A stretch of DNA of 64,000 bases, from NCBI RefSeq assembly GCF_012999535.1, contig NZ_JABBWV010000002.1, positions 744,001-808,000 on the forward strand, in the 5' to 3' direction. Below, one piece after another: positions 59,170 through 64,000 of this stretch; the first letter of the stretch is position 1; every line of letters begins with the position of its first letter. The notes under the pieces were generated by a model that saw nothing but the letters and a program-made list of their open reading frames with translations, was not told the origin of the DNA and ran no database searches. This stretch comes from Microbispora sp. H11081. GTDB lineage: Bacteria > Actinomycetota > Actinomycetes > Streptosporangiales > Streptosporangiaceae. Position numbers and translations under genes: made by a program.

Positions 59170-59194
59170 ATAATGAACATTATGTCAAGTTGAC
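59170..59194. promoter_or_regulatory. Two adjacent palindromes in the Nudix leader
   Basis: ATAATGAACATTAT (59170-59183) directly abuts GTCAAGTTGAC (59184-59194), 40-65 bases before the Nudix start. Both are AT-rich for this genome and may be operators. Confidence 0.5.
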
Positions 59195-59234
59195 TTCTTC
59201 AGGCACTCCTCCGGTGGCACTCCAGAATGTGCCT

Positions 59235-59651
59235 ATGACGATCTCCGCTGACGACTCCGGTCCGGTCCGGATTGTGACGGCAGTTCTTCGCGACGGCGAT
59301 CGGGTGTTGCTGTGTCATCGAAGCGCCGGACGCCGTTGGTATCCCGACGTGTGGGACCTGCCAGGCGGTCATGTTGAGGATGGAGAGGATCCGAAAGAGA
59401 GCCTTGTCCGCGAGCTTCGGGAGGAGTTGGGGATCACGGTGTCGGAGCCGTCCGGCCCGCCGATGCACGAGATCCGGACCGCGACGTTCGAGATGCAGGT
59501 CTGGTTGATCGACAGGTGGACCGGAACACCTGTGAACGCCGCGCCGGACGAGCACGACGCTGTGGCGTGGTTCGAGACGTCCGACCTTGACAGCCTGCGG
59601 CTCGCCCACGAGTCGTATCTCTCGATGCTCACCGCCGTGCTCGTCGCGTGA
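59235..59651 (+). CDS. Nudix hydrolase
   Basis: A 138-residue protein from ATG 59235. The Nudix box is GGHVEDGEDPKESLVREL REELG (G-x5-E-x7-REUxEExG). It hydrolyses nucleoside diphosphate derivatives, as in MutT-type sanitising enzymes; the specificity is unknown. An earlier start at 59163 would add 24 residues over the two palindromes and is unlikely. Confidence 0.9.
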   Translation: MTISADDSGPVRIVTAVLRDGDRVLLCHRSAGRRWYPDVWDLPGGHVEDGEDPKESLVRELREELGITVSEPSGPPMHEIRTATFEMQVWLIDRWTGTPVNAAPDEHDAVAWFETSDLDSLRLAHESYLSMLTAVLVA

Positions 59652-59749
59652 CGTCGGTCGTGTCCGATCGGCAGCCGACCTGGGCCGGTCACGGACGGTG
59701 GCCTCTCCCCTCTCCCCCGGCGTGTCCGCCGCTTATGTCCGTACTCACG

Positions 59750-59929
59750 TACTCGACCTGTCTGCCGCCGTCCGGCAGCAGGGCCAGGAGTTGCGGCGAC
59801 GCGGGAGACCTGGTCGAAGTTCCACTCGCCGGCAGGCGGGACGAGGCCCGCTCCCTCACGGTCGGCCACCGTGTCGGCGGCCTCCAGCAGTGCGCGGTAG
59901 GCCGCGCGGAGCGGAGTGATGTCCAGCAT
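59750..59929 (-). pseudogene. Probable broken gene, N-terminal fragment of a small protein
   Basis: From 59929 the frame begins MLDITPLRAAYRALLEAADT and VADREGAGLVPPAGEWNFDQ, a pattern I know from small actinobacterial proteins of the DinB/maleylpyruvate-isomerase-like kind. After FDQV the frame changes to Arg/Gly-rich sequence, while another frame reads SPQLLALLPDGGRQVEYV. A frameshift or truncation is likely. The surrounding 59652-59977 holds no other gene. Confidence 0.45.
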
Positions 59930-59977
59930 GCCGTCCTCTTTCGTCGCTGTCCTGAGACGTGCGTGACGAGCGCCGTT

Positions 59978-60763
59978 TCAGGCGTGTGCGGGCGACATCT
60001 CCCATGGCGCCTGCGGGAGGACGTCGCCCGTCTCGATCAGCGACTTGAGGTTCGCCAGGACGGCCGGCCATCCGTGGGAGATCGCGCCGCGCATGTCCTC
60101 GTTGGCGAGGTTCTCGTGGGTCACGCTGAGACGGACGATGTCCTGGTGCGGCTCGACGAGAAAGGTGACGATCGACGCTTGTCCCGGCTCGGTGTCCTGG
60201 GCGTCCCCGAAGGTGATGACCAGCCGGGTCGGAGGTTCGGCCTCGATCACCCGGCCGGCGACGTCGACGACGCCTGATCCGTCGACGCGCCGGTGTTCCC
60301 ATGTCGAGCCCGGTTGCCAGTCCGAGACGTTGGCGTGTCCCCAGTAGCGTGCCGTCAGGTCCGCGTCCGTCAGTGCGTGCCACACCTGCTCCGCGCTCGC
60401 GCGGATGTAGGTGACGTAGACGTAGGTCGGCACGGACGTGGGTTCGTCGCTCATGGCGTGCTCCTCCGCTTGTTCCTTGATGGCGCTGATCGCGGTCAGC
60501 CTGGGCCTGTCGAACTCCGCTATCCAGCGCCGCTCGATCTCGTGGATCGGGACGGGGTTGAGGTAGTGAAGTCGCTCCCGTCCGCGCCGTACGACGGTGA
60601 CGAGGTTGGCCCGCTCGAGGACGTCGAGGTGCTGCGTCGCCGACTGGCGCGTCATGGCGAGGTGCTCGCACAGCTCGCGCAGCGTCTGGCCGTTGTGGTC
60701 GCGCAGGCGGTCGAGCAGGAGCCGGCGGGTGGAGTCGGCCAGTGCCTTGAAGGCCAAGTCCAT
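59978..60763 (-). CDS. ArsR-type regulator fused to an SRPBCC (AHSA1-like) domain
   Basis: A 261-residue fusion from ATG 60761-60763. Residues 1-95 form an ArsR winged helix (LAFKALADSTRRLLLDRLRD, TLRELCEHLAMTRQSATQHL, DVLERANLVTVVRRGRERLH). Residues 110-261 form an SRPBCC/START-like domain (YVYVTYIRASAEQVWHALTD, ARYWGHANVSDWQPGSTWEH). Usually the two are separate adjacent genes; here they are one chain, with SDEPTSV at the join (a former start codon Met is still present). The SRPBCC part may bind a hydrophobic ligand that controls the HTH. Confidence 0.9.
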   Translation of the reverse strand: MDLAFKALADSTRRLLLDRLRDHNGQTLRELCEHLAMTRQSATQHLDVLERANLVTVVRRGRERLHYLNPVPIHEIERRWIAEFDRPRLTAISAIKEQAEEHAMSDEPTSVPTYVYVTYIRASAEQVWHALTDADLTARYWGHANVSDWQPGSTWEHRRVDGSGVVDVAGRVIEAEPPTRLVITFGDAQDTEPGQASIVTFLVEPHQDIVRLSVTHENLANEDMRGAISHGWPAVLANLKSLIETGDVLPQAPWEMSPAHA

Positions 60764-60791
60764 CTGCGTCTCTTCGGACTTCACACCCGAA

Positions 60792-60822
60792 ATTATGCAG
60801 GTATTCACCTGCCTATTGTCAA
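60792..60822 (-). promoter_or_regulatory. Promoter and operator of the ArsR-SRPBCC gene
   Basis: Minus-strand TTGACA (60817-60822) and CATAAT (60792-60797) with the perfect palindrome GCAGGTATTCACCTGC (60797-60812) between them. An autoregulatory site is likely. Confidence 0.65.
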
Positions 60823-60970
60823 CGACGCTGGTCACGCGGCGTCCCCACGCCTTCTCGGTGCGGGGATGACGGGCCGTACGGGGAGCGGCGGCTGCCCGAT
60901 CAGGGACAGCGATGCGCTAACGCGGCTTCGCTGTTCGCAGTGGACGTCTTCGCGTACCCGCTCGGATCGG

Positions 60971-61552
60971 TCAACGGCGCACCCGATAGCGCAGGTGAAG
61001 CACCCGGTCGCCCTGAAGCACCACGTCAGGGTCCTCCAACAGGTGCTGCGCGTGGACCGACCCGAAGTAGCGCTTGCCGGACCCGAACACGACGGGTACG
61101 ACGTCCATGCGCACCTCGTCGACCAGGCCCGCGGCGAGCACCTGGCCGCCGACGTCGCCGCCGGCGACCTCGACGATGCGGTCGCCCGCGAGTTCCTGCG
61201 CCTTGGCCACGGCCGCCTCGACGCCGTCGACGAAGTGAAACGGCGCCTCGGGGTCCCAGCCATCGGGCACCGGCCGGTGCGAGACGACGACCACGTGGTC
61301 GATCCCGCTCGGAGGCTTTCCGTCCCAGCCATCGGTCAGGTCGAAGACGTGGCGGCCGACGATCGTGACTCCGATCTGGTCCCAGTAGGCCCGGGTGTAG
61401 TCGTAGGAGGTCCGCGACACCTTCAGCTCGCCGCTCTCGTCCAACGGGACGTCGCCGCTGGACAGCCAGTCGAACAGCGGTCCTGGCTGGTCGTTCTCGT
61501 CCGCGACGAAGCCGTCCAGCGACACCGAGCTGTACATGACCACCTTGCCCAC
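60971..61552 (-). CDS. Dihydrofolate-reductase-like (RibD C-terminal) protein
   Basis: A 193-residue protein starting at GTG 61550-61552 with GAGGAGAG upstream. MYSSVSLDGFVADENDQPGP, VGRHVFDLTDGWDGKPP, IVEVAGGDVGGQVLAAGLVD and EVRMDVVPVVFGSGKRYFGS are hallmarks of the RibD-C/DHFR-like family common in actinomycetes. NADPH reduction is expected but substrates are mostly unknown. It is not part of a riboflavin cluster. Confidence 0.88.
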   Translation of the reverse strand: MGKVVMYSSVSLDGFVADENDQPGPLFDWLSSGDVPLDESGELKVSRTSYDYTRAYWDQIGVTIVGRHVFDLTDGWDGKPPSGIDHVVVVSHRPVPDGWDPEAPFHFVDGVEAAVAKAQELAGDRIVEVAGGDVGGQVLAAGLVDEVRMDVVPVVFGSGKRYFGSVHAQHLLEDPDVVLQGDRVLHLRYRVRR

Positions 61553-61617
61553 GGGGCTCTCCTCTGCTTCGGGTGCCCTCAAATTAGCGTTCCGTGAGCC
61601 GGCGCTCTTGTAAGAAA

Positions 61618-62463
61618 TCAATCGGCAGGCAGCGGCCAGCCGTCCAGCGCGTGGCCGGGATGTTCGCGCAGGAACCGCCGCCGGACTTCGACGTATCGGG
61701 TCGGTGTGAGCCCGGTGAACGCCCGGAACTCGTGGCCGAAGTGGGCCTGGTCGAAGTAGCCTGCGCGGCCGGCGATGTCGCCCCAGTCGATCGGTCCGGC
61801 GGGGTCGATCGCGAACACGGTGGCGGTGAAGCGGTGGGTGCGCGCCAGCCGCTTGGGCGTGACGCCGATGAGCTCCTTGAACCGCTGTGCCAGATGAGTG
61901 CTGCTGACGCCAGCTGCCACGGTCAGGTCGCCGATGGCCACCGCCCCGCTGGTGGCAGCGATGACGCTGCTCGTATGGCGGACCAGCCTCAGTCCGGCGG
62001 TCTCGCTCAGCCGTCGCATCAGCTCTTCCTCGAGCAGCGTCAGCATCTCGTGCGGTCCGTACGCCGTGGCCAGCCGGTCCCGCAGCTCGGCGACGGCGGG
62101 CCGGCCCCACAACTGCTCCAACGTCACCGGCCGGTCACACAGCTCGGCCGCGGGCATCGGCAGGAACGGCGCCAGCCCCCACGGCTTGACGTGCGCGCCG
62201 ACGGACCGGGTCGGGAGTGGATAGCCGAACTCCAGCGCGCTGGTGGGCATGGTGATCACGCAGCCGTCGGCGTACTCGGCCGTCTCGATGCCGGCGCCGG
62301 CGCGGATGCGGAACGGCGCGCCGAGGTTGACGATGAGCAACGCCGCCGGCATCGGCGGCAGCCTCAGCCGGGCGTACGGCGGCGTGCCCTCCAGGTAGTA
62401 AAGGTCGTCGATCAGCCCGTCCAGCGGCGGTCGCGGCACTCTGGACACGTACTCCACGCCCAC
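61618..62463 (-). CDS. AraC-family regulator
   Basis: A 281-residue protein. The N-terminal sensor half (LIVNLGAPFRIRAGAGIETA, GCVITMPTSALEFGYPL) resembles cupin-like AraC effector domains. The C-terminal double HTH is IGDLTVAAGVSSTHLAQRFK and DIAGRAGYFDQAHFGHEFRA, with FTGLTPTRYVEVRRRF. It lies upstream of the DHFR-like gene in the same orientation, 65 bases away, and may regulate it. Confidence 0.9.
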   Translation of the reverse strand: MGVEYVSRVPRPPLDGLIDDLYYLEGTPPYARLRLPPMPAALLIVNLGAPFRIRAGAGIETAEYADGCVITMPTSALEFGYPLPTRSVGAHVKPWGLAPFLPMPAAELCDRPVTLEQLWGRPAVAELRDRLATAYGPHEMLTLLEEELMRRLSETAGLRLVRHTSSVIAATSGAVAIGDLTVAAGVSSTHLAQRFKELIGVTPKRLARTHRFTATVFAIDPAGPIDWGDIAGRAGYFDQAHFGHEFRAFTGLTPTRYVEVRRRFLREHPGHALDGWPLPAD

Positions 62464-62502
62464 AGTCTCGCCGACGCGCCGTCGGCATCGAGCCGTTCGT
62501 GG

Positions 62503-63459
62503 TCAGGCGGGGGTGTCCGGCAGGCAGACCGTGATGGCCTGGGGCACGACTTCGACCGTGATGCGCTCGGCGCGGTCACGGGCTCCCCCGTCCAGTTCGT
62601 ACGCCATGGAGGTGCCGAGTTTGACCGACACCTTCCTGGCGCGGGTGATGCGGACGAAGGGGGATTTCTCAGCGTTTCCGGCGCTCATCCGGCCGAGGGC
62701 GCGGGCCCACTGGATGGGTCCTTCGGCGGTGGAGACGCCGACTTCGAGCCAGCCGTCGTCGAAGCGGGCGTCCTCGAAGACGTCGATGCCGCCGGTGACG
62801 GTGCCGACGTTGCCGACCAGGACGCAGCTCGCGTCGCCTTCGAACCAGTCGTTGCCGTCTATTTTGATTCTCATCGGGGTCACGGCGCCGCCGACGTGGC
62901 GCAGGCCGGTCCAGATGTAGGCGAAGCGGCCGAGGCGGTCCTTGAGGCCGCGGTCGGCGTCGGCGATCATCTCGGCGTCGAATCCGACGCCGGCCATGAC
63001 CGCGAAGTGCTCGCCGTTGATCTTGCCGAGGTCCATCTTGGCGCGGCGGCCTTTGAAGCCGATGCGTACGGCCTCGGGCAGGTCCTCGGGGATGCCGAGG
63101 TTGCGGGCGAGCAGGTTGGCGGTCCCCGCGGGGATGACGGCGACGGTGGCGTCGCTTCCGGCCAGTGCGTCGACGCAGCGTTGCACGGTGCCGTCGCCGC
63201 CCCACAGGAAGAACAGGTCCGCGCCGTCCTCGAGGGCCTTGCGGACCTTCTTGGGGGCCTTCTTGCTCTTGGGCACCTCGTACCAGAGCAGGTCGGCGAC
63301 GTCGTGTCCCGTGATGAGCTTGCGGAGCTCGTCGAGCCCACCGCCGATGGTCTTCTTGCGGTGGGCGATGACGGCGACGCGGGGCGCCCTGGCGCGGGGG
63401 GCGGCGGTATCGGCGGTGGCTGATTCGTCCGTGGACCGCCGGTCAGCGGATTTCACCAT
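62503..63459 (-). CDS. Diacylglycerol kinase-family lipid kinase
   Basis: A 318-residue protein from ATG 63457-63459. The nucleotide loop LWGGDGTVQRCVDALAGSD and PAGTANLLARNLGIPEDLPE are signatures of DgkB/YegS-type lipid kinases; GVGFDAEMIADADRGLKDRL and VGNVGTVTGGIDVFEDARFD complete the fold. It phosphorylates diacylglycerol or a related lipid on the cytosolic membrane face. The Arg-rich frame upstream of this start is rejected. Confidence 0.93.
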   Translation of the reverse strand: MVKSADRRSTDESATADTAAPRARAPRVAVIAHRKKTIGGGLDELRKLITGHDVADLLWYEVPKSKKAPKKVRKALEDGADLFFLWGGDGTVQRCVDALAGSDATVAVIPAGTANLLARNLGIPEDLPEAVRIGFKGRRAKMDLGKINGEHFAVMAGVGFDAEMIADADRGLKDRLGRFAYIWTGLRHVGGAVTPMRIKIDGNDWFEGDASCVLVGNVGTVTGGIDVFEDARFDDGWLEVGVSTAEGPIQWARALGRMSAGNAEKSPFVRITRARKVSVKLGTSMAYELDGGARDRAERITVEVVPQAITVCLPDTPA

Positions 63460-63488
63460 GGGCTGCCGACTACCCGGACGGGGGGTGG

Positions 63489-63884
63489 TTAGGCGTCGGG
63501 CAGGGTGTAGTCGAGGACGTAGTGGTGACCGTCCTGCAGGCGGATCGTGCCCTCGCCGGTGAGTCCGGCGAGCTCGCCGGTGCCGCTGGTGGGGACGACC
63601 TGCCATCTCAGCCAGTCCTCGCCGTTGTGGCTGCCCGCGCTGTGCTGGAGCACGAAGGTGCCCTTGCGCCCGTGCAGGGTGCCTTCGAAGTGTTCGACGC
63701 CGACGTAGGCGGCGGGGCCGGCGGGGGTGACGACGGTGAGGATCTCGGTGGCGCTGGTGCCCACGAGGTCGCCCTGGAAGGTCTTGGCGATGTGGTTGCG
63801 GCCGAGGGTCGCGCCTTCTTTCTCCTCGGTAGCCAGATCGGTCCAGTTCGTCACGTCGAAGGTTCCGGTCGCGTGTCCGTTCAT
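63489..63884 (-). CDS. DUF3224 protein
   Basis: A 131-residue protein starting at ATG 63882-63884. ATGTFDVTNWTD, FQGDLVGTSATEILTVVTPA, YVGVEHFEGTLHGRKGTFVL and GTGELAGLTGEGTIRLQDGH define DUF3224, an allene-oxide-cyclase-like beta-barrel family of unknown role. It ends 29 bases before the lipid kinase gene on the same strand, so they may be co-transcribed. Confidence 0.9.
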   Translation of the reverse strand: MNGHATGTFDVTNWTDLATEEKEGATLGRNHIAKTFQGDLVGTSATEILTVVTPAGPAAYVGVEHFEGTLHGRKGTFVLQHSAGSHNGEDWLRWQVVPTSGTGELAGLTGEGTIRLQDGHHYVLDYTLPDA

Positions 63885-64000
63885 GGGTCCAGCGTGCCGC
63901 GTGTTCCTGTCATCCTGCGTCAGGTTTGGCGGTGACTTGCGGGTGAGGGCAAGGAGAAATATCGGCGAATGGCGGGAAGCCATCCACTTCGCGGCCGTCC

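Overview
The window is chromosomal DNA from a high-GC actinomycete. Coding bias is strongly GC at third codon positions, many starts are GTG or TTG, and the families present are typical of soil filamentous actinobacteria: TipA-like MerR, WYL regulators, HelR with a rifamycin-associated element, CBM2-tagged secreted carbohydrate enzymes, and a CotH/VTC operon. A Streptosporangiaceae-like host (Nonomuraea, Microbispora or Streptosporangium type) is my best guess, but that is inference. I found no rRNA, tRNA or CRISPR array.

Layout. 1-8153: a truncated GNAT gene, a GntR-type mini-regulator, an MFS exporter and a DeoR regulator, then a WYL regulator, then a divergent TetR / TetX-like FAD monooxygenase pair, then helR preceded by a 19-bp rifamycin-associated element. 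8154-14325: an accessory island with a PAS-PP2C phosphatase flanked by imperfect direct repeats, a TetR/DUF998 pair, and a complete group II intron whose exons are an IS3-family orfA. 14326-18518: a TetR-controlled ABC exporter and two unknown genes. Three short collinear pieces of this block also lie directly after helR, so the island is bracketed by a degenerate duplication. 18846-26035: MerR plus a Cys-pair protein, a secreted GH51-like/FnIII/CBM2 enzyme, small secreted and membrane proteins, LysE, an SDR and MarR.

26142-34612: an AcrB-type RND pump (rare in Gram-positives), an ArsR-like regulator with its MFS exporter, purB, a GNAT and a HAD hydrolase. 35024-40602: an operon for a VTC polyphosphate polymerase, DUF4956 and CotH, ending in a strong terminator and followed upstream by an OmpR-type two-component system. 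40768-48578: a TipA-like regulator, a CBM2 pectin methylesterase, a tyrosine recombinase, an L12-like membrane protein, a DUF2218/O-methyltransferase fusion, a phosphotransferase, a monooxygenase/truncated-globin fusion and an esterase.

49156-57316: a sugar-acid locus with a fumarylacetoacetase-fold enzyme, an enolase-superfamily dehydratase, an ABC importer, a divergent IclR regulator and a secreted CE1-type esterase. The esterase promoter is nearly a copy of the importer promoter, so one IclR regulon probably covers extracellular release, uptake and catabolism of a plant-derived acid. 57512-63884: housekeeping-type single genes (SDR, VOC, Nudix, ArsR-SRPBCC fusion, DHFR-like, AraC, diacylglycerol kinase, DUF3224) and one apparently broken gene.
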